Positions 25,761 through 38,165 of a stretch of DNA of 64,000 nt are shown here, piece by piece (the first letter of the stretch is position 1; each line of letters starts with the position of its first letter). Under the pieces are notes generated by a model that was given only the letters and a program-made list of their open reading frames with translations, searched no databases and was not told the DNA's origin. The stretch spans positions 54,211,501-54,275,500 of the forward strand of contig CANTUV010000026.1 of assembly GCA_947685225.1 (NCBI GenBank). The letters run 5' to 3'. A program made the translations under genes and the position numbers. The DNA comes from Garcia nutans. Its lineage: Eukaryota > Streptophyta > Magnoliopsida > Malpighiales > Euphorbiaceae.

Positions 25761-26286
25761 TGTCAATGAAATGTTATCAATTATTTTTAAAGTAAAAAAA
25801 TGGAGGTACCTAACTATAAGATAAAGTTATAATTTTTAGTAAAAAATGAAGACGTCTAATTTAAATGATGGAGGTAAAAAATAAAAGTATTTAACTTAGG
25901 TAAAGAGGTGCCTAACCTTTGATAAAATTTCATCAATCTAATTTTTTAAGCCTATATAAATTCTTAAGATCTCATTTGAAAATTATCCTAAAAATTTAGA
26001 GAGTTTATGAGAGTTTGAAAGAAAAACTTAAGAAAAAAAGCTTGTAAAAGAATTTTTTTTTGTAAAATTTTTTTTTAGGTGTAATTGGGTATGGATTGTG
26101 GGTTGTGAGTGTTGTAAACATTTTGAATATTTTCTTCTCTTTAATAAAATAATCTGCAACAGGTGTGAAGATGTAGGCACAATTGGCCGAACTCTATTAT
26201 CAATTTTATATATGTGTTATTTTTCGTTGTTATTTCTCATTCTCACTCATCTAATTTATAGAAAAATCTGTATAATTTATCCAACA
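25761..26286 (+). repeat. 5' LTR of the 25.8-kb copia element
   Basis: 526 bp. It contains a TATA-like tatataaa near 25955 shared with the 3' LTR, and ends ATCCAACA immediately before the primer-binding site. Confidence 0.88.
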
Positions 26287-26288
26287 AC

Positions 26289-26300
26289 TGATATCAGAGC
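26289..26300 (+). other. Primer-binding site (initiator tRNA-Met type)
   Basis: TGATATCAGAGC differs by one base from the TGGTATCAGAGC site used by most plant copia elements. It lies two bases after the 5' LTR. Confidence 0.85.
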
Positions 26301-29300
26301 TGCTGGTTATAAATTCTATCACTTTTCTGTGAGATTACTATTTATATAAATAGTAAATTTTAAAAATAATAAAATTTTATTTCTGTCTGATGACGGAGGT
26401 GTTCTAATACACGGTGGTTCACAAGAATTGTCAAAAAAAATTTAGAGAAAGTCATATTCAAGTGGGAGTGATGACTATAGACGAAAGACGCATCGGTAGC
26501 TCAACATTTAAATGAACTCAATACAGTCACAATCCAGTTGAGTTTAGTTGGGATTAAAATTAATGAAGAAGTACGAGCATTAATACTTTTGTCTTCTTTA
26601 CAAGAAAGTTAGAATGTTAATGTCACAGTTGTGAGTAGCTTGTTAGGAAGCAATAAGTTGAGAATTAATGATGTTTGTGATCTGGTTCTCAGAAAAGAGA
26701 TCCGACGAAGAGAGTAGGTTAATCATAAACCTCTTCAGTTTTGCATATAGACTCAAGAGGAAGAAATTCAACCAGAAATAATGGGAGCGAAAAATCCAAT
26801 CATCGAGATAGATAAAAGGACAGAAAGTCTAAACCCAAAAATTTCAATAATTCTCACAGCTCAAAGCCAATCAAGTGTTGGAATTGTAAGAAGGTTAGAC
26901 ACTATAAAAATCAATGCACTAGTGCATTAAAGGATCAGGAGGCGTAGACATAGGTAAATGTTACTTCTATTGGAGGAGATGATGCGCTGATATGCTCTTT
27001 GGAGAGCAAAGAGAAGTCTTGGGTGTTAGACTTTAGAGCATCATTCCATGCCACTTCACAAAAGAAGTTTTTTGAGAGGTATGTCCTCGAAAATCTTAGA
27101 AAGGTATATCTTAGTAATGATCAACCTTGTCCTATTATTGGTAAAGGTGCTGTGAAGATTAAGTTGAACGGATCTATTTGGAATCTAAAGAATGTCAGGC
27201 ATATTCCAACCTGAGAAAAAACTTAATCTCTGTAGAACAGTTGGCCACTGAAAGCTACACTATAATCTTTCATTGTGATGATTGGAATATTTCAAAGGGC
27301 ATAATGACTGTTGCTCAGAGAAAAAAGAGTGGTACTCTTTGCATGATAATAAGGGCACTCTGTTCAATTGCAGATGTAGTAGAAAATGAAAATCTAAATT
27401 TGTGGCACCAGAGACTTGGCCACATGAGTGAGAAATGAATAAAAATTATGCACTCAAAGAGAAGATGGAAAACTTCTAGGTCTACAATCAGTTAAGATAG
27501 ACATGTGCAACCATTGCATGATTAGAAAGCATAAGAGGACCAACTTTCAGACAAGTGGCAGAACCCCAAAGAAGGAAAGGCTCAGAATCGACAATAAAGG
27601 TGAATATGAAGACACCAGATTCAAAAAGTTCTGCTATGAGTACGGGATCAGAATGGAGAGAACAATGCTGAGTACATCTCAATACAATGGTATAACTGAG
27701 CATATGAACCGAACGTTAACAGAAAAAGCCAGAAGCATTCATATACAGTCAGGTCTACCAAAACAATTCTAGGAAGAAGCAGTTAACATAAAGCTTACTT
27801 GATTAACAGAGACTCATCAGCTCCATTGGAGCATAAAATACCAGAAGAGGTATGGAGTGAAAAAGAGATAAAACTATCACATCTAAAAGTTTTCGGTTGT
27901 GTAGCATATGTGTATATTAGTGATCAATGTAGGAATAAGCTTGATCCTAAATCTAAGAAATGCATCTTCATCTGCTATGGTGAGGATGAGTTTGGCTATC
28001 ATATTTGGGATAACAAAAATAAGAAGGTGATTCGTAGCAGAGATGTGATTTTTAATGAAAAAGTGATGTACAAGGACATATATAAAACTAAAGCCAGCAA
28101 CACAGAGCAGAGTGAGCCAGTGTTTGCAGATATAGATGATGTCCTAGAAATTCTTGTGATAAAGCCGATTGTAGCAAGTCCTCAGCTAAAGGAACTCGTG
28201 GGGCAAAACAGTGTGCAACAGTCTGACACACTGCAACCTGATGAGAAGGTCTTCTCGGCTTCATATGCCTAACATGAGATACATGAATTATTTATTACTC
28301 ATTGATCAAGGAGAGTCTGAATGCTATGATAAAGCTTGTTAGACTAGAGGTGCTAGCAAGTGGGAGCTTGCCATGAAAGACGAGATGAAATTTTTGATCT
28401 CTAGCTAGACATGGAAACTAGCTGAGTTACCCATAGGGAAAAAGAAACTTCACAATAAATGGGTGTATCGGGTAAAAGAGGAGCATAATGGTTCTAAGAG
28501 ATACAAAGCTTGATTAGTTGTCCAAGAATTCCAACAGAAGAAAGGAACTGACTACACCAATATTTTTACTCCTACTGTGAAGCTCAATACTATCAGATCA
28601 GTGTTGAGCATTGTTATCAATGAAAATCTTCACCTTGAACAATTAGACGTGAAGACTGCATTTCTTCATGGAGATTTTGATGAAGAGATATAAATGCACG
28701 AGCCAGATGGTTTTCATGAAAAAAGAAAGGAAAACATGATATGAAAATTTAAGAAGAGCTTGTATAGATTGAAAAAAGTCCCAAGACAATGGTATAAAAT
28801 ATTTGACGGCTTCATGCACAAGGAAGGATTCTAAAGGTGCAACGTCGACCACTGTTGCTACTTCAAGAGATATAATTCTAGTTATATTATTTTACTACTT
28901 TATATCGATGATATGTTTATAGCAGGTTCATAAATGAAGGATATCAGAAGGTTGAATCAGCAATTGTCGAAGGAATTTGACATGAAGACTTAGATCCAAT
29001 AAAGAATATTATTGGAATGCAAATTACAAGAGATAAGAATAAAAGACTTTTGCAGTTATCTCAAGCAGAGTACATCAATCGTGTTTTGCAGAGATTCAAT
29101 ATGGGTGATGCCAAGCCAGTCATCACACCCTTGGCTAGTCACTTTCTTCTATCTAAGGATCAATCCCTTCAGACAGAGGAATAGAGAGAACTCATGGCTA
29201 AGGTTCTTTACGCCTCAATCATTGAAAGCTTGATATACGTAATGGTCTATACAAGATTAGACATTGACTTTGCAGTAGGAGTTGAATATATCCAGACATT

Positions 29301-29690
29301 CACTGTTGAAAATACAACTGTTAGTTGGATGTCAAAGTTATAAAAAAAATGTCACTCTATCCATTATAGAAGTTGAATATATAGCAGTGACTAAAGGTAT
29401 TAAAGAGATTATATGGCTTCAAGACTTGCTAACTGAGCTGAGATTCAAACAGGAGAAGAATATCTTGTATAGTGATAGTCAGAGTGTGATACACTTGGAG
29501 AAGAATTCATCATTTCATTCTAGAATTAAGCATATTTAATTTTGCTATCACTTCATCAGAACCTTATTAGAGGATGGCGTGTTAATACTAGAAAAAATCT
29601 AAGGAAGTAAGAATCCATCAGATATGTTAACAAAGACGGTGGTTAACAATAAACTAAAGTTGTGTTCAACTTCAGTTGGCCTACAAGAAT
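26301..29690 (+). pseudogene. Copia gag-pol remnant with altered protease site and deleted integrase core
   Basis: A CCHC zinc knuckle of gag is visible at 26876-26917 (CWNCKKVRHYKNQC). The protease block at 27006-27050 reads SWVLDFRASFHAT where active elements have D-S/T-G, so the catalytic Ser-Gly pair is lost. The pre-integrase block NLWHQRLGHMSEK ends in a stop. The integrase runs from FQTSGRTPKKE directly to RLRIDNKGEYE, skipping the segment with the first catalytic Asp. The Glu region survives as YNGITEHMNRTL. RT (LLYIDDMFIAGS near 28900) and RNase H (TLSIIEVEYIAVTKGIKEII) are present but separated by stops. Confidence 0.9.
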
Positions 29691-29763
29691 AATATGACTA
29701 AAAAGATATGATACATAGATCGAGGTGTGAAGATAGATTAAAATCAGTCTTCAAGTGGGAGAT

Positions 29764-30243
29764 TGTTAATGAATTGTTACCAACCATTTTTAGAGAAAAA
29801 AATGAAAGTGTCTAACCATAAAATGAAGGTGTAATTTATGATTAAAAATGAAGGTGTCTAACTTAGGTAAAAAAGGTGTCTAACCATTGATAAAATTTTA
29901 CCAACCCAATTTTTTAAGCCTATATAAACTCTTAAGATCTCATTTGAAAATTATCTCAAAAATTTAGAGAGTTTAAGAGAAAAGCTTAAGAAAAAAAAGT
30001 TTGTAAAAAAATTTTTTTTGTAACGAAAAATTCTTAGGTTTAATTGGGTATGGTTGTGGGTTGTGAGTGTTGTAAACACTTTGAATATTTTCTCCCTTTA
30101 ATAAAATAATGTGCAGTAGATCCAAAGACGTTAACATAATTAGCCGAACTTCGTTATCAATTTTGTATGTGTATTATTTTTCGTTGTCATTTCTTATTCA
30201 CACTTTTCTTATTTATAGAAAAATCTGCACAATTTACCCAACA
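29764..30243 (+). repeat. 3' LTR of the 25.8-kb copia element
   Basis: 480 bp. It begins TGTTAATGAA after the polypurine tract and ends CCCAACA before the GTACT target duplication. It is about 46 bp shorter than the 5' LTR. Confidence 0.88.
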
Positions 30244-30248
30244 GTACT

Positions 30249-30900
30249 AGGCTATAATTCTATATTTGCAATAATGTATATGAAATTCTGCAATATTAAC
30301 TTGATATCTGCATAATATAATTAATATGAACTGTGGCAGACTTGATCATGGATCACAATTATATAACAGTACTTTGTTATTTGTTTCCAATTATATTAAT
30401 TCTTAGTTTATTAAATATTTGTTTACTATAAATAAGTTATATAAAATTTTAGCGCATTCATTTGTAATGATATTTATTTGCAAGTCAAATAAATTTCATG
30501 TTAATTAATTCCAAAGAGAGCAAATATTATTGTCGGGAAATTAAGGGAAACAATTATATATGAGCAGTTAGTGGAATATTACAACTTCAAAAAATAAAAA
30601 TACATTATTTCGTTTACAAACAAACATATTGGCCACCAGTTTTGAGTGAGATTAAATCAAGTGTCCATAGAGAGCTTTGCATATATAAAATAAAAATAAA
30701 ATAGAATCAACAGCAAAAAATTTCAGTATAGGATTAATTTTATATACTTTAATTTATTACAATAAATGAACAGGTTGGTTCATAACATTGATTAAAATTG
30801 TTGATTATTGCATGATTTGGATGGTAGACTACAAGGATTAATTATATTGTATTCTCTCTCTCTTTATTATTTTCTTCAATTAACCTCTGCAACCTTCTAT
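30249..30900. other. Spacer, no gene seen
   Basis: AT-rich DNA between the copia element and the LINE relic, with no motif recognised. Confidence 0.5.
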
Positions 30901-30964
30901 ATTGATTAATGGAAGAGTCTAGGCAGAACTTTATTGGAATTATCCTGTTAAGAAGCAGCAACAT

Positions 30965-33180
30965 CTAAGTATGGCAAGGTATATAATGCATTCGTGCCTA
31001 AGAAACTCAGAAGTAATGCAACCACTATACACGGCTTCGTCAGATACAAGTCATACATAGAAGCGGAAAGAGCCATCATTGGGGCCAATGGTTCTTTCTT
31101 CAAAAATGGTAGAATCTGGGTTAAGCTCGCAGATAATCTCTAGGCACGCTATGATAAAAATTCTGTGGCGCCACCTACCAAGATAGGTCCTAACATTGAT
31201 TATGCTGACATTGTCAAGAGCGGAAAAATAAATCAGGAGTACATTTGGCTACCCACCTGGACAACTCGGTTTTATCTTTCTCCTCTGAAGCTTGCGACAA
31301 CTCCTGGCTCAATGCTGCTGCTGTAGGCGAAGTCATATCAATTGAGCATCTGCATTAGATACAGAACTTCTTCAAAGAGAATTATGCCACAAAATGCAAA
31401 ATAGTTGCTCTTGGCGGGAAGCTAGTCCTACTTAGCTTTGATAGCTGTAATGACATGGAAGAATTTCTTAGCAAAGACCACATTTGGTTCCTTGATCAGT
31501 TCAGTACAGTGAAGAGATGGGACAAAAAATTCATTTCATATGAAAGGTTTGTTTGGATACAATTGGAACATGTGCCTTTTCATGCTTGGGACGCAAAAAT
31601 TTTCTCATGTATTGTTAGCAGATGAGGCTTCCTTCTTATGGTGGATAATGATACACTTAATAAGGAGAAACTGGACTGTGCTAGAATGCTGATTAGTACA
31701 GACAAGGCAAACATTGATGGATTTCTATCAGTCAGGATTGATGAGGATATTTTCAACATTAAGATTACAGAAGAATTTTGCCCAGTATCTAATATGCTTT
31801 CTGAGTTACATCAGAATAATTCAGCCTCTGCTTCTCCGGCAACTGCTCCGATCACAAAGGATCATGGACCACAAAAAAATTCAGCAGGGAACATGTCGAA
31901 AAAGCTGACAATACTCCATTGTTGTCTTTCGCTGCTGCTAGTACGCTCAACTCCCCAGTGTTGTCTCCTGCTCACATGTCTCCACCTATTTGTGTTGAAG
32001 TCACTTTGGAATCACAAAGGAATTCTTTGAATAATGAGCATAATGCGGTATTTGAATTTGAGCTGATTTTAAATACCTAAGAAAATGGAACCTTGCCACA
32101 CCACAGTCTACGCCTGCCCCACCCATTTGTCCCATGTCCTTGCAACGAATAATTTATGCTCTGCAACTCCACCTGATATCCAAAACAATAATTTATGCAC
32201 AAATGCTCAAGGACTCAGCGACCTTGGCCTTTCTGATCCTAACCCCATATTTGAGTCCGCCCAAGATTGCTCCATTGTTCCATCCAACGCCGACAGTCCC
32301 AGGCTTGTCGACTAATGTTTGGTGTCTAATTTGGAGCTTCAATTCAATCTTGCTCGTACTAATAATGAACCAGCCTCTCATCAATCCTTTACACAATCTC
32401 CTGCCCAACCGTCCAATCCTATTTCTTCGATGATTTCTAGAATTTTCAATAAACCCATCAGCTTGGCATATTTAGAGGATCATGTAGAAGATGTATCAAT
32501 AATTGAACATGAGCTTAATTCCATGAGAAAGATTTCTAAACCCAAGTATAAATCTCTAGTGAAAGGTAGCCTCATTGTCCCTTACAGAAGACAGTCTAAA
32601 AGAGGTAAGAGGTTTAAGTATTCATCAGCATCTTCTATTCTTGATAACCTCATATCTGATTCCAATATTAAAAATATGAATCGGATCAATGGCAACAAAT
32701 TATTGGGCTCTTCTGTCCACACAGAACTTGAGAATTCATTGCCATCCATAGAGACTAACAGTGGCGGATTTACATGGGGTCACGTGGGGTCTGTTGCCCC
32801 CCCTCAACCAATCATATACATGTATATATATATACATAAACACATACATGGAACCAAATGCAATTTAGAAGTACTGTAATAGAAAGATTTTGCCCCCCCT
32901 TCAAGTATATTGCCCCCCCTTCAAGAGTGTGTACGTGTATTACAGTGAAAAAATTTGCCCCCCCCTTCGAGTGATCCTGGTTCCGCCACTGGAGACCAAG
33001 GAAGCTAATACCGCTCAGCCAGACATAATGGGTATGGAGGTAGAAAAGTCTTGGGAAATTGGATCAATGTTAGGTTTATTTGCAACAAATGACAAGGACA
33101 AAATCAGTCAGGAGTTGAGTGACATCATAAGGCAAGAAGGATCTAATGGGTGTAGCTTTTTTTTAGTAGAGCTCCCCTAG
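30965..33180 (+). pseudogene. LINE ORF1-like protein (RRM + DUF4283-type), broken
   Basis: The stretch before the TAG at 31141 contains an RNP1-like HGFVRYKSYIEAERAI and NGRIWVKLADN, matching the N-terminal RRM of plant LINE ORF1 proteins. Further on, SYERFVWIQLEHVPFHAWDA followed by a stop and LNKEKLDCARMLISTDKA match the DUF4283-type block. The C-terminal part reads through 32319-32758 (lysine/arginine-rich: KGSLIVPYRRQSKRGKRFKY), is cut by the MITE, and resumes as GMEVEKSWEIGSMLGLF (33026-33090), a motif typical of the end of this ORF. Several stops and frame changes make it non-functional. Confidence 0.65.
32759..32991. mobile_element. hAT-type MITE, 233 bp, with 8-bp target duplication
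   Basis: Both ends read inward as CAGTGGCGGA. The flanks are GAGACTAA (32751-32758) and GAGACCAA (32992-32999), a 7 of 8 match. The interior has no coding capacity and includes several runs of six or more C. The ends resemble those of the 3.9-kb hAT element at 10885-14807 (CAttGGCGGA and CAggGGCGGA). Confidence 0.88.
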
Positions 33181-33615
33181 TAATTGGGTAATCAGTTGGT
33201 TGTTTTCCTACGGTGGCAATCGTTGGCTCACCTTTGGATCCCTGATTGTGTAGATGTGGATCTCCATTTGGGCAAATTTTTATGCAGATTATGCTGGCTC
33301 CTCTGACTTCTTTTGATTTCGGTTAGCTCTCACGGATGTTTGGGCTTCTCTGCAACCAGAAAATGTGCTTAGTGACAACCTCAGTAAATTTGTTCTATAA
33401 TATTATCTTAGCTGTATTTTGTTAACATTGTTCGGTTGTACTTCGGTCATATCTTTAGATGAGGTTTTTTTTAACATGAGTTGGTGACGCCTAGTTGATG
33501 TAATTGGAGTAGCCTTTTAGCTTGGGTGGCTTGCATCCCAAACCATGCTCTTTTTTTTTTTTATAAAAAGGAAGGTGATACCTAATTATACTCTGCGGAC
33601 ACGCGGCCATGCAAC

Positions 33616-33936
33616 CTACTGCCGATCAGCTTCTAATTCCGCACGAACTTGCAACGGAGGAACATCCAGGAATACTTCAACCCCATTGGTTGTGACTGCA
33701 AGATTAGCAAGAATATCAGCTACCTTATTACCTTCACGAAACACATGTTGCAGTTTCACTTCCCATGGCATGTTCATCAGTAACTGAATTTGCCCTAAAA
33801 TATTTACAAAACGAGGGCTACCAGAACCAGAAGCATAGATCATTCTTAGACTCTCCATGGAGTCCATTTCTAGAATAATTTTTCAAAAATCATGCTGCCA
33901 TGCAAGCTGTAGACCGAACACCGCGGCATTGAGTTC
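33616..33936 (-). pseudogene. LINE-type RNase H domain fragment
   Basis: The minus strand encodes ELNAAVFGLQLAWQHDF, a stop, then KIILEMDSMESLRMIY and MPWEVKLQHVFREGNKVADI. This is the pattern of the RVT_3/RNase H domain at the 3' end of plant LINE ORF2. It lies in the opposite orientation to the ORF1 relic on its left, so it comes from a separate insertion or an inversion. Confidence 0.65.
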
Positions 33937-33969
33937 ATACATATACTAGTTGAAAGGTTTATTTATTAT

Positions 33970-36930
33970 TTTTCTTTTTTGGGGTTGGAATATTGGGCTT
34001 AGTTTCATCTATTGTTTTAGACAAATATTCATTGTGTAAAGTGAAAAATTATATGCCAATGTGTAATATCGGATTAGGGATTAATTGTCAACTCAAATCG
34101 ATATTCAATAACATTGATTTTAAAATTACAAAACCATACACATAAAAAATCAAATACAATCAAGCATTATCAAGTTAATTATTGGATTGCGACGGAGTTT
34201 TTAAATTGAAATATTGCAAAAAATTCTTTAACAATGGCAATAGGCTATTTTAAATCGGAAGAGTTTATGCAAATATTTTTTTTTTCGTTTTAAATTATTA
34301 GGAAATCTTGTTTTCATTGCAGCTAATATTGGCATATGAGTAAAAACTCATATATATTTCCTAAATCCTTATAAATTAGGGATTTTATAAAACTAACTAA
34401 AAAAATAAATTTTATTTCAAAAATACTACAAAAAATAAAAATATTTATACTTTTAGAAGAAGATGGAGCAAATTTTTAAAAATATTTCATTCCTTAATGA
34501 AAATTAGGATTTTGTTTTTCAAAATTATCCATACTCTCATTAGAATCAATATTTTACTTTAATTTTTATCTTTTTTTTTAAACTTCACTATTAAATAAAA
34601 ATATTCTAATAAAATAATAAAAATTAATATTTTAAATTATTTTTTTAGCATAAAAAAATATTAAATTTTATAAAGGAAAAATTTTACTTATGATTAAAAA
34701 TAACAGATAAACATTAAAAAATATAAAAAATATATATTAATAAAATTATTAAATTTATTCTTAAATAAATTTTACATATTATACCCTTAAAAAGTTAAAA
34801 AAAATTAATTTTGTTATGTAGATGTTGTGTAGATATTATGTATGTTTGGTAGATATTATAGATGTTTGGTAGATGTTTTGTATTTATTTGCATATAATAT
34901 ATATATTGTATGTAGATATTGTGTGGATATTATGTGTATATTATATAAATATAAAATTAAAAAAAGTTAAAAAATATTAAAAATCTTATGTAGATATTTG
35001 ATAGATGTTTAATAAATATTTGGTAGATATTTGATAGATTTTAATTTGATGGATATATTAGATATTTGATGGATACTTAATATATATTGTGCATATGTTA
35101 TTTATTATTATATGTGTATTTTATATATATTGTATATATATTATTAGCTGTTGTGTGTATTTTATATATATTATATATATATATTTATTTTTTTATTGTA
35201 TACTGAAAATATGATATTAAAAAATTATTTTAAAATAAAAAATAAATAAAACTAAATAAAAATCAGAAAAAAATAACGTCATGAAAGGTAAATTTGGAAA
35301 AAATAGGCCTGTTTTTATAGGGTGAAAAATGAAACATTTGGGTCACTGTTTTTAAAAAAGGAAAACCTAAAGGAGGTAATTAGCGTAATTTCCTCTATAA
35401 TTTATGAGGTCCTTGATTATATGTAATTAAAGCCAATGTGCTAAGAATTATGATGCTGATGTTATCATAAGGAATTAATTTAATTGCCATCAAAACAATA
35501 ATTGAAATCTAAAAATAAGTAAGAGTTGACTATTTATTTATACTAAACAAGAAAGCCATACGATCCTCTTTTGCTTGTTAGATATTTATTTACATAATTG
35601 TTTCGATTTTAGTCTTTTATTTAGCTAATTATTAATATAATTGTTTCTCCCTCGTCTCTACTAATATATTCCAATTTGCACAAGATTGATTTTGGAAATT
35701 TTAATTTGGAGTTCTTCATTTTGGTGAAAGGGATGGAACTACAATTGTGAGGTAATGTAAAAGAATAATTTAAATTATATGATTATTTTTTCAAATCATT
35801 ATTAGTAACAATGGTGATTAATGGGTGGTTTGATAGATTATTAAAAAAACTGATTATCTGAAATATAATTTATAAAAATATATTATTGAAATTATTTTTT
35901 ATTGAAAAAAAATTATATTACCATATTTAAAAGATGCAGTAAAATACTAAAAAAGTAAATTGAAAAAAATATTAATTTATTTAATTATAATCCAATTTTA
36001 CTTGTAAAGTTTAAGCAATATTTGAACTAATATTATAATATTTTTTTATTTTTTTATTTTTTATATAATTATCTTTTGATATGAAATTTCATAATCTTTT
36101 TTTTTAGTAAAATAATTTTTGTTATTCATTCTAGATAAAATATTTTATCAATTAGTTAATAAAAATTGATGAGTCTAATATTTTATTTTACATATATTAT
36201 TTATAAATAAATATAATATTTTTATTAAAGACGATTATTTTATTAATTTTTTCGGGATTATCATTTGTTTTATAAGTGTTTTCATCGTAATGTTGATAAA
36301 AAATTTAAATCCTAAATTTTTTTAATAGAAAAGGATTGTCAGCTGTGGCATGATATCTTTGTTGTCATTCCGTCTAAAATTTTGTAAAATCTTCTGTTTG
36401 GAAAAGAATAATGAAATTAATATTTCAATTTCAAGTAAATATTTCCTTAAGAAAATAAAATAGAGTCTAAGTGAATCCAATGTTTCTATTAGAATATAAT
36501 ATAGTCATCTCGGCTGAGGCCCAACCTATTTATCCGATTCTCAGCTTAATAATTAAAAAATGGCCCACTTCGAAATTCAAAATACGTAATTTAGTCATGT
36601 ATTAATGGGCCTAGTGATAGACACAGCAAATTTTCTATATACATATATATATTTATTTATTTATTTTAAACAATCTTTTTATATATTATATGCAGAAAAA
36701 GTCACTTGAAATTTCTATTTTAATATTTCAAAGTTTTATGATTGCTTCATATAAAATTTATCTAAGTTTCTGTTTGAAATAAAATTAAAATTTGTCAATC
36801 TCATATTTAGTAAGATATAGACAGTACAATTGAATTAATATAGTTCTATCTTGGATCCCTTTGAATTGAGTGTGAGAATTGAAGATTGTAAATCTCTTAT
36901 TTAAGAGATAAATGATAGTGGAATTGTTTT
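33970..36930. other. Intergenic AT-rich DNA, no gene seen
   Basis: Very AT-rich, with degenerate short tandem motifs around 34.8-35.2 kb and no coding signal. Confidence 0.5.
34818..35180. repeat. Degenerate minisatellite-like array of GTAGATRTT/GATATTTGATGG motifs
   Basis: Short units such as gtagatgttgtgtagatatt, ttggtagatattatagatg and atatttgatagatgtttaat recur with variation, then grade into TA-rich sequence. The period is irregular. Confidence 0.5.
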
Positions 36931-36934
36931 TACT

Positions 36935-37104
36935 ATATGCTTTGCCAACTAAGTAGCTCACAGTTTATCTTGTGCTTTTTAGTTCTTGGCTCAGTCTACT
37001 GCATGGACTGATATTACTTCCATGTTTTTTTTTGTTGATGTACTAAAATTTGGTAATTTGGTAATAAAGCTTGCCATTCGAGCTTTAAAAAAATTAAAAA
37101 AAAC
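36935..37104 (+). mobile_element. Possible LINE 3' tail fragment
   Basis: The stretch ending taataaagcttgccattcga followed by gctttaaaaaa resembles the conserved 3' UTR end of plant LINEs with an A-rich tail. There is no coding sequence upstream, so this would be a 5'-truncated copy. Confidence 0.35.
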
Positions 37105-38165
37105 ATTTTTAAATATATAAAATCATACCAAAATAAAAAAATTATAAAAAATCAGTTTGTTAATGAAATCTATTGTTAAAAGTTTAAAATATTTTTACTT
37201 AAATTCAATATAGCTCATGTAAAATGTGAAATTTTATTTTTTTTAATTATTTCAAATAATAAAATTTAAATTAATTCTATCACATAAAATTTATTCAAAA
37301 TATACCAACTAAATTTTATAATTAGAATTCCGTGAATTGAATTTAAACACAAATAATTCGAAAGAGTGCCTAAAAATAATTTGATTTTGAAAAGAATATG
37401 CTAGTTAACATTTCTAATAAGATAAAATTTTTCTTAAAAATACCTCAATAAATAATTAGAAACAATGGAGAAAACTATATATATTACATGCGTTTTTTTT
37501 AAAAAAAAAAATGTAAATACTGCAGTCTTTGCATGACTAGATCAAACTTTTTATTAAGAAAATAGAATGAATCAAACAAAATTTTGAGAGTCTATAATAT
37601 TATAAACGAGCTTCTAAAATAGAATTGGCCTAGTCCAAGAGGGAAATTAAGCAAGTTCCAGTCCCCCATCTATAAGTATCATTATCAACTGAACATAAAC
37701 AAGCAATCAAAACGTCTCTAACGTCAATTTACCCAACTTTACCCAACTTAAAAGAATGTTTGGCCTTACTTATAAAAATTAACTTATAAGTACTAAGTGT
37801 TTATAATAAGTGACTTATATAAAACTAACATATTTAGTAAAAATAGTTTATAAACATATTTATTATTAAAATGATTAAAAATAATACAAAGTTGCATTGT
37901 CAAGAACATCTATTAAAATATATAAAGATAATATAGTAATTTGTTCAGTCAAACTAACTTATAAGTACCAAAATAATAAGCTGTTCATTCTCAATATATT
38001 TTTTTAACTTATAAAATAGATTTATAAGTTTATAAAATTATCTAAAAAAAATAAGTTAGTTTAAATTTAAAATTTATAAATTAGTTTAACTAGCTTATAA
38101 ATTAAGCTAAATATCATCTTAATTTCTACACTTCATATATGCAAATAATACACAGCTTCTTGTGG
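37105..38165. other. Intergenic AT-rich DNA upstream of peroxidase pseudogene
   Basis: No gene is seen. The former promoter of the peroxidase is expected here. Confidence 0.5.

Larger units (their letters stand above)
25761..30243 (+). mobile_element. Complete Ty1/copia retrotransposon with both LTRs and 5-bp target duplication, dead
   Basis: The 5' LTR (25761-26286) and 3' LTR (29764-30243) start TGT(C/T)AATGAA and end CCAACA, and the direct repeat GTACT flanks the element at 25756-25760 and 30244-30248. A primer-binding site for initiator tRNA-Met follows the 5' LTR, and a polypurine tract (AAGTGGGAGAT) precedes the 3' LTR. The 4.48-kb size is typical of copia. The coding interior is heavily broken and the integrase core carries an internal deletion. 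The LTRs differ by many substitutions and indels, so the insertion is old. Confidence 0.93.
30905..33560 (+). mobile_element. LINE (non-LTR) retrotransposon relic, ORF1 plus 3' tail, ORF2 missing
   Basis: The interval carries a plant LINE ORF1-type protein (RRM-like then DUF4283-like region) and ends at about 33540 in a pyrimidine/poly(T)-A tail-like stretch. There is no endonuclease or reverse transcriptase on the plus strand, so ORF2 has been deleted. A MITE interrupts it at 32759-32991. Boundaries are approximate and no target duplication was identified. Confidence 0.6.
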
